DNA of 64,000 nucleotides from Calditrichia bacterium (lineage in GTDB: Bacteria > Calditrichota > Calditrichia > RBG-13-44-9 > J075), in the NCBI GenBank assembly GCA_028284905.1, contig JANQQU010000085.1, forward strand, positions 186,001 to 250,000, given 5' to 3'. Made by a program: the position numbers and the translations under genes. Below the pieces are notes generated by a model, which worked only from the letters and a program-made list of their open reading frames with translations, did not search any database and had not been told where the DNA came from. Below are positions 25,462 through 33,835 of the stretch, one piece after another. How positions within the stretch are numbered: the first letter of the stretch is position 1; each line of letters opens with the position of its first letter.

Positions 25462-26658
25462 ATGAAAAATCCGGTTACTATTCTTCTGTTCAGTCTTTTG
25501 GTAATACTGCTCTCCTGTAAGGTTCAGGAAGGGCGCCTGATTATTCCGGAAGCACAGTTCGGCCAGATTCGGGTTTCGGCGAATGTCGATAGCGCCAAAA
25601 TTTTGCTCAATGGCGCTGATACCGGAAAATTAACCCCGTCATTACTCGACAGCATTCCCATTGGTGTTCATGTGATCCAGTTGGTGCTGAATAACTATAC
25701 CAGCACACCCGGGTCGCTATTGGTTGAAGTGGATGCTAATCAGGAAGCATCAGCCGATTTTACGCTGGATATTATACTGGACGGCGTTTTTTATCAGATT
25801 AGTAGCGAACCGGACAGCGCCTTGTTAGTCATCGATGGAATTGCAAGAGGGCTAACCCCGCAAGCATTGATTCTTGATGATACTATGCATGAAATCGTGC
25901 TGAAAAAAAGCGGCTTTGCGCCGGCGTCTTATTTAATCCAGGGAAGTAAAGGAGATTCAATTTCCCTTGAGGAGCCGCTTACGCTGCAGCGAACGGTATT
26001 GATCGAACATTTTTCAAATACCGGTTGTTTTCCTTGTGTCGAAGCAGATACGACGATTGAAAATGTGCTGGCTGAAACCGGTGTGTTTAATACCGTAAGC
26101 CTGGGTTTCCGCCTGTCTTTTCCCTCCCCGGTAGATCCAATGTATTTAGCCCGAAAATCTGAAAATGACGCCCGCATTCAGTATTACAGTGTCAGCGGTG
26201 CACCAACGATTTATGTCGATGGGGTGCAGGCGATGGGCGCTTTTAATCTTACCACAAATCTTCGTGAGGCATATACCCTTAGAAAACCGTTGCCGCCCAC
26301 CGGAATCCTGGAAATTTTTGACTATGAAGTTTCGCCGGAAACCGTTCGTGGCCGGGTGCGGGTAGAAGCTGTTGAGGCTTTAGACAATGCAGCGCTTCAT
26401 ATCGCCTTAATCGAACGGGAGGTCAATTATGATGTGCCTCCCGGGGTAAACGGGCAGGTTTTTTTCTTTGATGTTTTTCGGGGATCTTTTCCGGATATTG
26501 ATGGCATCCCCTTAAGTTTGTCTTCCGGGGAAATACAGTTTGTCGCGTTTGAATTTTTAAATGATCCGGGTTGGATGGACCAGTATCTGGAAGTGGTTGC
26601 TTTTATCCAGTTGCCGAGTAAAGAAGTAGGACAAGCTGCCTGGACGTTATACCCCTGA
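25462..26658 (+). CDS. Lipoprotein with PEGA-like repeats and Omp28-type thioredoxin-like domain
   Basis: The chosen ATG at 25462 gives a lipoprotein signal ending LLVILLSC near residue 19. Residues 35-110 and 113-175 look like PEGA-type beta domains (SAKILLNGADTGKLTP, SALLVIDGIARGLTPQ). Residues 178-398 resemble Omp28-related outer-membrane proteins: LIEHFSNTGCFPCVEAD has the CxxC thioredoxin pair, and GAPTIYVDG the cis-Pro loop. It likely works at the outer membrane in periplasmic or surface thiol exchange. The next gene is a TlpA thioredoxin and the next a barrel, so a redox-linked secretion or metal-handling operon is plausible. Confidence 0.75.
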   Translation: MKNPVTILLFSLLVILLSCKVQEGRLIIPEAQFGQIRVSANVDSAKILLNGADTGKLTPSLLDSIPIGVHVIQLVLNNYTSTPGSLLVEVDANQEASADFTLDIILDGVFYQISSEPDSALLVIDGIARGLTPQALILDDTMHEIVLKKSGFAPASYLIQGSKGDSISLEEPLTLQRTVLIEHFSNTGCFPCVEADTTIENVLAETGVFNTVSLGFRLSFPSPVDPMYLARKSENDARIQYYSVSGAPTIYVDGVQAMGAFNLTTNLREAYTLRKPLPPTGILEIFDYEVSPETVRGRVRVEAVEALDNAALHIALIEREVNYDVPPGVNGQVFFFDVFRGSFPDIDGIPLSLSSGEIQFVAFEFLNDPGWMDQYLEVVAFIQLPSKEVGQAAWTLYP

Positions 26659-26674
26659 GAGAAGGAGTAATCTT

Positions 26675-27184
26675 ATGAAATCGGTCATATTACTGTTGCT
26701 GACCTTACTTTGTTTTGCGAGCGTTGCCCAGGAAAAAACCGCGGATGATTTTTCTCTGCCGGATCTGGAGGGAAATAATTTCCGGCTTTCCGAGAATATC
26801 GGTGAAGGTCCGGTATTGATTAATTTTTGGGCCACCTGGTGTATTCCCTGTAAAGCAGAAATGAAGAAGTTGAAACTGATCTATAAAAAATATAAAGATC
26901 AGGGATTGAAAATACTCTCCATTACCATTGACGATCCGAAAACAGTGAGCCGGGTGAGAGGATTTGTAAAGAAGAACCGCTATCCATTCACCATTTTGCT
27001 GGATACCAACAGTGAAGTCTTTCAGCTTTATCAAGGTACATACCCACCCTTATCCATTCTCATCGACAATAATGGCAAAATTGTCTATCGCCACGTGGGT
27101 TATCGAAAAGGGGATGAAAAGAAGCTGGAAAAATATATCCTTTCTTTATTGGAAAGTAAGCCGGATGTGGAAGAGCGCCGCTAG
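26675..27184 (+). CDS. TlpA-like thioredoxin-family protein
   Basis: A 169-residue exported thiol-disulfide protein with a signal peptide ending CFASVAQ. The thioredoxin fold has the active site WATWCIPCK (CxxC) near residue 57 and the cis-proline loop TYPPLSILIDNNGKIVYRHVG. The family usually acts as a periplasmic reductant for cytochrome maturation or for partner lipoproteins. GGAG precedes the ATG by 8 nt, and the spacing to the lipoprotein upstream (16 nt) and the barrel gene downstream (33 nt) points to one operon. Confidence 0.92.
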   Translation: MKSVILLLLTLLCFASVAQEKTADDFSLPDLEGNNFRLSENIGEGPVLINFWATWCIPCKAEMKKLKLIYKKYKDQGLKILSITIDDPKTVSRVRGFVKKNRYPFTILLDTNSEVFQLYQGTYPPLSILIDNNGKIVYRHVGYRKGDEKKLEKYILSLLESKPDVEERR

Positions 27185-27217
27185 CAGATAATTGACAGAA
27201 ACGGGAATAAGACAATC

Positions 27218-28723
27218 GTGAATATCCAACGGATAATAGGTCTGGCACAATCAATCATCGTTTTACTTCTCTGCACTACGGCATTGTATAGTCAAGGTCT
27301 GGTGATTGGCAATGGGGTAGAAGTTACCGGGAATAGCTCTCTGGAATTTGCCACTGCGGATACTTCCGAATCACGCTTTCTGGAAAGCTGGACAGATCTC
27401 TTCCTCAGTAAAAATGATTTTCGCCTGGGCGTTCGCCTGGGCGTTCATGAACCTCCTGCATTTTTTTCCAACCAGGATACTACCAGCGGCATTGAACATC
27501 TGTTTGGAGAATACCGAAAAGGGAGTTTTTACCTGCGCGCCGGTAATTTTTACAGCTTGCTGGGGCGGGGCCTGGTACTGCGGAGTTTTGAAAACCGCAC
27601 TTTACGCTGGGATAATAATCTGCGTGGCGCAAAAGCGGAAATAAATCATCGTTATGCCGACCTGGAAATTTTAGCCGGTGAGCCTCGTAAAGCACGGCTG
27701 GGACCGGATGAACAAGCCCGGAAAACCCCGGCGGAAGGAATTCGCCTGCCCTGGATGTATGGCGGCGAATTAAAACTGAAGCCCTCAAATAAGCTTAGCG
27801 CAGGGGGGATTTTTCTTCACACAGAATCTCAACCACAATCCGATAATGCCAGCAATCGTTCCGCCGCATTTCTCGAAGTAAATTTGCCGCAGGGGGGATT
27901 TTATGGGGAATATGCAACGACAGACCTTAACGATGGCAAAGGGTTATATCTGTCCGCCAATCTATTCCTCGGTGAATTGAGTCTGCTGGGGGAATACCGG
28001 AATTATGAGAATATTGGTTTCGAAGAAGGCTTGCTAAACAACCCGCCAACCGTTTTTCAGGAACATCTCTTTACGCTGCTGAATCGGCAGCAGCTGATTC
28101 AGAATCCTAACGATGAACGTGGCTTTTTAATTGAGGCCGGATATCCGCTTTCTGAATACAGCGTTTTAACATCCAGCTATAGCCGCACCGAAAATAAATC
28201 CGGGTTTCTGATCTACGAAGATATCTTTGCGCAATACGAGCATGATGATTTTCTGGGGGGCGAATGGGTGTGGGCAACTGGCCGGCAGGAAGATTTGCTC
28301 GGCCGTTATCTCAACTGGGTTACCAGTGCATCCTACGATTTTGGAAATTACAAATCTTTAAAACTCACCTATGAACATCAGCACGCCAAATTTCCGGAAA
28401 CCGCGACATTTTCCACCCGTCAGCATTATGATCAATTACTGACCATGGAAGTGGGATTGGCCTCCGGATTGGGAATTTCATTTCTTGGAGAACACAGCAC
28501 CGACCAATTTGCCGATTTAAAATCGCTGAACGACGATCTGACCAGTAAAAAAAAGCATCATTACTGGATTGGCGGGCAAATCGATGCTACCTTTGCCGGT
28601 GAACGGTTTCAGACGACTCTTTTTGCAGGTCAACGCCGAAAAGGGAAAGTCTGTATTGGCGGCGTTTGCGTCGTTAAGCCGGAACTGGAAGGTTTGGAAT
28701 TGATTTTTACTGCAAGGTTGTAA
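27218..28723 (+). CDS. Outer-membrane beta-barrel protein (DUF6029-like)
   Basis: A 501-residue protein from a GTG start, with signal peptide VLLLCTTALYSQ and then a long series of amphipathic beta strands with many aromatic residues, ending in a strand with C-terminal FTARL. RAGNFYSLLGRGLVLRSFENR near residues 105-125 and the general layout resemble DUF6029 barrels found beside Omp28/TlpA genes in Bacteroidota-like genomes. Cysteines near the C-terminus (VCIGGVCVV) could be substrates of the neighbouring thiol proteins. The alternative is another porin-like barrel. Confidence 0.7.
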   Translation: MNIQRIIGLAQSIIVLLLCTTALYSQGLVIGNGVEVTGNSSLEFATADTSESRFLESWTDLFLSKNDFRLGVRLGVHEPPAFFSNQDTTSGIEHLFGEYRKGSFYLRAGNFYSLLGRGLVLRSFENRTLRWDNNLRGAKAEINHRYADLEILAGEPRKARLGPDEQARKTPAEGIRLPWMYGGELKLKPSNKLSAGGIFLHTESQPQSDNASNRSAAFLEVNLPQGGFYGEYATTDLNDGKGLYLSANLFLGELSLLGEYRNYENIGFEEGLLNNPPTVFQEHLFTLLNRQQLIQNPNDERGFLIEAGYPLSEYSVLTSSYSRTENKSGFLIYEDIFAQYEHDDFLGGEWVWATGRQEDLLGRYLNWVTSASYDFGNYKSLKLTYEHQHAKFPETATFSTRQHYDQLLTMEVGLASGLGISFLGEHSTDQFADLKSLNDDLTSKKKHHYWIGGQIDATFAGERFQTTLFAGQRRKGKVCIGGVCVVKPELEGLELIFTARL

Positions 28724-28725
28724 AT

Positions 28726-30123
28726 ATGGCGAAAAAAGTGAAGCGCAAGCAGGAGCTGGAGCTGGAAATTGAAAAGGTGGCTTTCGGCGGGAAAGGTATT
28801 GCCCGTTTGGATGATTATGTCATCTTCGTGGATAATAGCCTGCCTGGCGATCGGGTAAATGCCCGCATCCGCAAAGCGAAACAGAAATACGCGGAAGCCT
28901 ATCCGCTTGAGCTGCTCAAATCCTCTGAACTGCGCCAGGAGGCGCCCTGTAAGCACTTTGGCTGGTGTGGGGGGTGCAAGTGGCAGAACGTTGATTATCC
29001 ACAGCAACTGGCGTTTAAAAAACAACATGTCGCGGAAGCGTTAGCCCATATTGGGGGTGTTACTACAGAAGCGCTGCACGATGTTTTACCTGCACCGGAA
29101 ATTTTTGGCTATCGAAATAAAATGGAGTTCTCATTTTCTGCCAATCGCTGGTTGTTGCCGGAAGAGTTGGGGAATCCGGAAATCAAAAAAGATTTTGCGC
29201 TCGGGCTGCACGTGCCCCGTTATTTTGATCGCATTGTCGATATCGAAAAATGCTGGATTCAACCGGAGATGATGAATGAGGTGCTGCGTTTCTCGAAAGC
29301 CTTTTTTAAGGATTCGGGGGTGCCGGTGTATCATCAACGGGAGCATCATGGCGTGTTGAGACATCTGGTGCTGCGGAAATCCTTTGCTGCCGGAAAATTG
29401 ATGGTCAATCTGGTAACAGCCCGCACGATCGATGATGTGATGACAGCATATGCAGAGCAGTTAACCGCTGAATTTCCATTTGTTTCCGGTATTTTTAACA
29501 CGATAAATTCCGGCGTGGCGCAGGTTGCCACCGGGGAAGAACAACATCTGATTTATGGCGAAGCGGTATTGGTAGAACAATTAGAGAAATTCAAGTTTGA
29601 AATTTCCCCGAATTCTTTTTTCCAAACCAATAGCATTCAGGGTGAAAACCTTTACAAGATCGTAAGAAACTTTGCTGATGTGGCGGATAAAAACATCTGG
29701 GATCTCTATTGCGGCACCGGCAGTATTGGTATTTTTGTCGCGGAAAACGCCCGAAAAATTACCGGGTTTGAAATTGTCGATAGTGCAATAAAAGACGCTT
29801 ATCGAAATGCCGAGTTGAATGGTATTGAAAATTGTGAGTTTGTTGCCGGGGATCTGCGCTTCAATTTGACAAAATATGCTGAAGATCCGCCGGATGTAAT
29901 TATCTGCGACCCGCCGCGGGCCGGAATGCATAAAGATGTCGTGAAAACTCTGATGGAAGTGGCGCCGCCGCAAATTGTCTATGTTTCCTGCAATCCAGCT
30001 ACTATGGCCCGGGATTTAGCAGAACTTACGCAAATTTATCATATTGCGGAAGTACAGCCGGTAGACATGTTTCCGCATACCTATCACATTGAAAGTGTCG
30101 CCCGTTTAGAAAAAATAACCTGA
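28726..30123 (+). CDS. rlmD: 23S rRNA (uracil-5-)-methyltransferase, RlmD/TrmA family
   Basis: A 465-residue enzyme with an N-terminal TRAM domain (residues 8-65), a 4Fe-4S cysteine set (CKHFGWCGGC near 75-85, with a further Cys in KCWIQ near 178), and a SAM-binding Rossmann core: FFQTNSIQGENLY, DLYCGTGSIGIF, DPPRAGMHKDVV and the catalytic YVSCNPATMARDL. It makes 5-methyluridine in RNA; within the family it could be RlmD, RlmC or a TrmA-like enzyme, and the iron-sulfur set and TRAM domain favour RlmD. It starts 2 nt after the barrel gene and ends 2 nt before a SpoU methyltransferase. Confidence 0.88.
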   Translation: MAKKVKRKQELELEIEKVAFGGKGIARLDDYVIFVDNSLPGDRVNARIRKAKQKYAEAYPLELLKSSELRQEAPCKHFGWCGGCKWQNVDYPQQLAFKKQHVAEALAHIGGVTTEALHDVLPAPEIFGYRNKMEFSFSANRWLLPEELGNPEIKKDFALGLHVPRYFDRIVDIEKCWIQPEMMNEVLRFSKAFFKDSGVPVYHQREHHGVLRHLVLRKSFAAGKLMVNLVTARTIDDVMTAYAEQLTAEFPFVSGIFNTINSGVAQVATGEEQHLIYGEAVLVEQLEKFKFEISPNSFFQTNSIQGENLYKIVRNFADVADKNIWDLYCGTGSIGIFVAENARKITGFEIVDSAIKDAYRNAELNGIENCEFVAGDLRFNLTKYAEDPPDVIICDPPRAGMHKDVVKTLMEVAPPQIVYVSCNPATMARDLAELTQIYHIAEVQPVDMFPHTYHIESVARLEKIT

Positions 30124-30125
30124 AG

Positions 30126-30668
30126 ATGAAAAAGCTGACGATTAATGAAATTGGGGAAATGCGTTTGCGGCCGCACGCGGCCCGGAGTGCGGATCGTTTT
30201 CCGATTTACGTACTGCTCGATAATATTCGCAGCCTTTATAACGTTGGTTCAATTTTCCGCACTGCCGATGCGATCCGCGCAGAAAAACTCTTGCTTTGTG
30301 GTATTACCGGTAAACCACCTCGCCGGGAGATCGATAAAACAGCGCTTGGCGCGACTGATACGGTGCCCTGGGAATATCACCCGGATGGCGTAGCGGCGGC
30401 GAAAGCCCTGAAAGCGCAGGGCATCCCGATTATCGCGTTAGAGCATACCAGCGAAAGCCAGCCCCACTGGCATATGTCATACCCTTTTCCCTGTTGCCTG
30501 GTGATAGGGAATGAGGTTTGGGGAATTCAGGACGAACTGTTGGCGCTGGCTGATGAAGCAGTGGAATTGCCAATGTATGGTGCAAAACATTCCCTCAATG
30601 TTAGTGTGGCCTTTGGTATTTTAGGGTATGATGTTTTGCAAAAGTATAAGGGAAAAGACAAAGGGTAA
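30126..30668 (+). CDS. SpoU (TrmH) family RNA 2'-O-methyltransferase
   Basis: A 180-residue SPOUT-class enzyme with the three trefoil-knot motifs: LLDNIRSLYNVGSIFRTAD near residue 30, CCLVIGNEVWGIQDELL near residue 120, and ELPMYGAKHSLNVSVAFGILGYDVL near residue 145. It methylates ribose 2'-OH in tRNA or rRNA; the target nucleoside is not decided by sequence. No extra RNA-binding domain is present, so it is the short form. It lies directly after the RlmD-like gene and is likely co-transcribed. Confidence 0.92.
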   Translation: MKKLTINEIGEMRLRPHAARSADRFPIYVLLDNIRSLYNVGSIFRTADAIRAEKLLLCGITGKPPRREIDKTALGATDTVPWEYHPDGVAAAKALKAQGIPIIALEHTSESQPHWHMSYPFPCCLVIGNEVWGIQDELLALADEAVELPMYGAKHSLNVSVAFGILGYDVLQKYKGKDKG

Positions 30669-30675
30669 TTTGGCA

Positions 30676-31194
30676 ATGCGGAAAGAAAATATCCTGGAGA
30701 CCGATCGGCTAACCGTTAGCGAGTTTACGCTTGCAGATGCTGCTTTTATTATGAAATTGGTCAATGAACCGGCCTTCCTGGCGCACATTGGTGATAAAGG
30801 CGTCCGCGATCATGATAGTGCCTGTGAATACCTGGAAAAAGGGCCGATGGATAGTTATCGCCAACACGGCTTCGGGTTGTTCCGGATAGCGTTAAAACAG
30901 GATGATACACCAATTGGCATGTGCGGCCTGATCAAACGCCCCTGGTTGGCAGATGTCGATGTCGGCTATGCCTTCCTGAAAAAATACCGGGGAAAAGGAT
31001 ATGCTTTTGAGTCCGCTTCAACAATATTGAAATACGGCTACGAAACGCTGGGGATAAAAAGGATCGTTGCAATAACTTCCCCGGAAAATGATGCCTCGAT
31101 AGGATTACTGGAAAAATTGGGATTACAGTATGAGAAGATGATTGAAAGCGGTGATGGTACTCCGCCGGCAAAACTGTTTGTCCCTTCTGAGTAA
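30676..31194 (+). CDS. GNAT-family N-acetyltransferase (RimJ/RimL-like)
   Basis: A 172-residue acetyltransferase of the Acetyltransf_3 type: LETDRLTVSEFTLADAAFIMKLVNEP at the N-terminus, GMCGLIKRPWLADVDVGYAFLKKYRGKGYAFESA with the acetyl-CoA loop R-x-x-G-K-G-Y, and NDASIGLLEKLGLQYEK. I use the ATG at 30676, 8 nt after the upstream stop, because the family N-terminus begins there. Substrates of this subgroup include ribosomal protein N-termini and small amines; here it is unknown. Confidence 0.9.
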   Translation: MRKENILETDRLTVSEFTLADAAFIMKLVNEPAFLAHIGDKGVRDHDSACEYLEKGPMDSYRQHGFGLFRIALKQDDTPIGMCGLIKRPWLADVDVGYAFLKKYRGKGYAFESASTILKYGYETLGIKRIVAITSPENDASIGLLEKLGLQYEKMIESGDGTPPAKLFVPSE

Positions 31195-31367
31195 TCCCTG
31201 AATTTTCAGTTTTCCTGCACTTTCCAATTTGAATTATTCTGATTAAATCCATATCTTATTTTTCTACACTATGTTGAGCAAACGGTAAAAATTATCGGGC
31301 TAATGCGACGCATATTACCAGTGCTTCCCGATACTTCAAAACTCGTAACTTTATCAGGATCAATATA

Positions 31368-32186
31368 ATGGAAGCTTTTCTGAATTTCTTCGAACAACTA
31401 TCGACTGCGGAAAAATTTATCTGGGTAATGGGATGTTTGACCTTTAGCTGGATTTTGGAAGGGAATATTCCCCTGGTTCAATTGAACTACCGGAAATGGC
31501 GACATGCCGGTATTAATTTCATCTTTCTCGGGTTTAGCCTGATAATCAATCTGCTCTTCGGAGTCGTAACGGTTGGTGTTTTTCTCTGGATTCAGCAGAA
31601 TCAGTTTGGGCTGCTTTATATGATCGACCTGCCGATTTGGGCGGAGTTGCTCATTGCCGTAATGTTGCTGGATTTTATGGCGCAATACGTCGTTCATTAT
31701 TTGCTCCACAAGGTTACATGGATGTGGAAATTCCATATGGTGCATCATAGCGATTCCAAGGTGGACGCCACAACCGGCACCCGCCATCATCCCGGTGATT
31801 ATTTACTGCGGGAAGTTTTTGCACTGGTCACTATACTCTTTACCGGGGCGCCGATTGCCTATTATCTCTTCTATCGAATTGTTACCATTTTCTTTGCTTA
31901 TTTTACGCATGCGAATATTGCCGTGCCGGAGTGGCTGGACCGGCCGTTAAGCTGGGTATTTATTACGCCGAATGTTCATAAGTTTCATCATCATTTTGAG
32001 CGCCCCTGGACGGATACCAATTTTGGAAATATCTTTTCTTTCTGGGATCGTATTTTCGGAACGCTCGTTTACGACGATCCGCGAAAAGTACAATATGGCC
32101 TTGACGTGCTGGACGATGAACGGGACGAAGACGTTATGTATCAACTGAAAATCCCTTTTAATAAAGATATCAAAACCGATTACTAA
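31368..32186 (+). CDS. Fatty acid hydroxylase/sterol desaturase family membrane protein
   Basis: A 272-residue di-iron membrane oxygenase with about four or five transmembrane helices. The histidine boxes are HYLLHK near residue 117, HMVHHSD near 130, and HKFHHHFE near 203, with further histidines in HHPGD. This family hydroxylates or desaturates lipids, sterols, hopanoids or carotenoids using O2. There is no neighbour that fixes the substrate. The preceding 170-nt gap should contain its promoter. Confidence 0.92.
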   Translation: MEAFLNFFEQLSTAEKFIWVMGCLTFSWILEGNIPLVQLNYRKWRHAGINFIFLGFSLIINLLFGVVTVGVFLWIQQNQFGLLYMIDLPIWAELLIAVMLLDFMAQYVVHYLLHKVTWMWKFHMVHHSDSKVDATTGTRHHPGDYLLREVFALVTILFTGAPIAYYLFYRIVTIFFAYFTHANIAVPEWLDRPLSWVFITPNVHKFHHHFERPWTDTNFGNIFSFWDRIFGTLVYDDPRKVQYGLDVLDDERDEDVMYQLKIPFNKDIKTDY

Positions 32187-32215
32187 TTCCCGGTTCATAA
32201 AACTATCAAGAAATA

Positions 32216-32668
32216 ATGGCTGATAAATCTGTACATATGTTTGACGTCGTGGCGGAGTTTAATTCGTTAAAAGATGCCCGTACTTTTATCGACGAATTCG
32301 AAAGTAAATTAGAATTTGCCACGATTTGCCGCTGCGTATTCCGGGAATACCCCAAGTTTGAAAAAGCCTACCGCATTAACTGGGTCATCCTTGTTGATGA
32401 TTGGCAAGAAGCCCGTAAATCACTGAAAAAATTATTCGGAGAGAACTGGGCGGATGCCGGGGGAGGGGATATCGTCTGGAATGCCAGAGACGGCAGCAGA
32501 ACACCTTTCTGGGCGATTATATTTGCCCCGAACATATTTTCTGAGAAAGAAGCGCGCAGTATGGAACGCGGCCCGGTTTTTGAAACTGCGCAGGGATTTA
32601 TTAGTGTCTCAACCAGTGGAGAAATCACCGGTATTTATCCTCCCACTAAAGACGAATCTGACCAATAA
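32216..32668 (+). CDS. Unrecognised 150-residue cytoplasmic protein
   Basis: I do not recognise this protein. It has no signal peptide or membrane helix. The first 75 residues alternate strands and helices (HMFDVVAEFNSLKDARTFIDEFESKL ... RINWVILVDDWQEARKSLKKLF), which reads like a ferredoxin-like alpha/beta fold. Residues 78-125 are glycine- and aromatic-rich (DAGGGDIVWNARDG, PFWAIIFAPNIF). Codon use matches the neighbours and the gap to the hydroxylase gene is 29 nt, so it is likely real and co-transcribed with it. Confidence 0.6.
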   Translation: MADKSVHMFDVVAEFNSLKDARTFIDEFESKLEFATICRCVFREYPKFEKAYRINWVILVDDWQEARKSLKKLFGENWADAGGGDIVWNARDGSRTPFWAIIFAPNIFSEKEARSMERGPVFETAQGFISVSTSGEITGIYPPTKDESDQ

Positions 32669-32813
32669 AATTCATTCCCCTAAAATTATTTTCAAAAAAA
32701 TCGATGGTGCCGCTAAGTCTTTATTGACTGCATGATTGATCAATCATTAATGAAACTACCGTTTTTGGCAACCCATATGATTCTGCCGATATTGCTTGCC
32801 CCAATATTTAAAA

Positions 32814-32848
32814 TTTGTATGAATTAATCGCTTTTCTCTTTAGTTTTG
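32814..32848 (+). promoter_or_regulatory. Candidate Bacteroidetes-type promoter before the secreted-protein gene at 32896
   Basis: TTTG at 32814-32817 and TAGTTTTG at 32841-32848 match the Bacteroidota-type elements TTTG and TAnnTTTG, with a spacer of 23 nt where 19-21 is usual. It lies 47 nt before the ATG. Confidence 0.3.
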
Positions 32849-32895
32849 GCCGCAATTGTTTTTTAACCCAATACTTATTAAAAACTGGAGTTACT

Positions 32896-33771
32896 ATGTT
32901 GAAATTCTACCGATTAACAATGCTTCTTTCCTTCCTATTAACTTTATCTTTAAGCGCCCAGGTTCCCAATGCGGGTTTTGAAGACTGGACTAACGGCAAC
33001 CCGGATAATTGGGTGACTAACAACGAATTTACTACGAGTACAATACCTATTACTCAATCTAACAACGCCCGCTCCGGTGCTTCCGCATTACGTGGGGATG
33101 TTATCGCTTTTCAGACACTTGGTTATGCTCCCCTAATGATTTCCGGTAGTTTGCCGAATCTGGGTTTTTCCGTTTCTGAGCGCCATGAGAATGTCGGGGG
33201 TTATTTTCTGCTGGACAGCCCTGGCGGCGATAATCTGGAAATTGTGGTGAGCATGGGTGTTATTAACGGTTCAGATACGACGTTTATTGGGGCCGGCGGT
33301 TTTCAGACTAATACCAGTCAATCGACATATACTCCCTTTGTTGCCCCAATCATTTATAACGATGCTGCAACCCCGGATATATGCATCATTCAAGTCTTCC
33401 TGGGCATTCCTTTCCAGGCGACGATTGGTGCTAACTTCCACCTGGATGATCTGGCGTTTGACGTATCGTTCACCACTAGCATTGATGATGAGCAAGACAT
33501 TCTCGCCGGTGAATTCGAACTTCTCCAAAACTATCCGAATCCCTTTAATCCTTCCACCAGCATTTCCTTTAATCTACCGAAAGCAAGCAATGTGGAATTG
33601 GTTATATATAATCAATTGGGTCAGGCTGTTTCCACGGTAGTAAATACTCGCTTAAATGCCGGTGCTCATTCATATGAGTGGAACGCTGGCGATTTGCCAA
33701 GCGGGGTATATTTCTATCGCCTCAATGCGGAAGGATTTAGTGCAACCAAGAAGATGGTTTTGATTCGCTAA
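32896..33771 (+). CDS. Secreted protein with type IX-like sorting domain and carbohydrate-binding-like domain
   Basis: A 291-residue exported protein. With the ATG at 32896 (CTGGAG 6 nt upstream) the signal peptide is MLKFYRLTMLLSFLLTLSLSAQ. Residues 22-190 start with VPNAGFEDWTNGNPDNWVTN, a pattern of jelly-roll carbohydrate-binding-like domains that begin 'N..FE.W....P..W'. The tail from residue 210 carries LLQNYPNPFNPSTSISFNLP, YNQLGQAVSTV and LPSGVYFYRLNAEGFSATKKMVLIR. It is likely secreted to the surface or medium; the ligand is unknown. Confidence 0.85.
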   Translation: MLKFYRLTMLLSFLLTLSLSAQVPNAGFEDWTNGNPDNWVTNNEFTTSTIPITQSNNARSGASALRGDVIAFQTLGYAPLMISGSLPNLGFSVSERHENVGGYFLLDSPGGDNLEIVVSMGVINGSDTTFIGAGGFQTNTSQSTYTPFVAPIIYNDAATPDICIIQVFLGIPFQATIGANFHLDDLAFDVSFTTSIDDEQDILAGEFELLQNYPNPFNPSTSISFNLPKASNVELVIYNQLGQAVSTVVNTRLNAGAHSYEWNAGDLPSGVYFYRLNAEGFSATKKMVLIR

Positions 33772-33835
33772 TTTGCTTTCAGACAATTTTTTTTAATGTC
33801 GGAGCATGCCATTGCGCATCTCTGGCATTTTCTAT

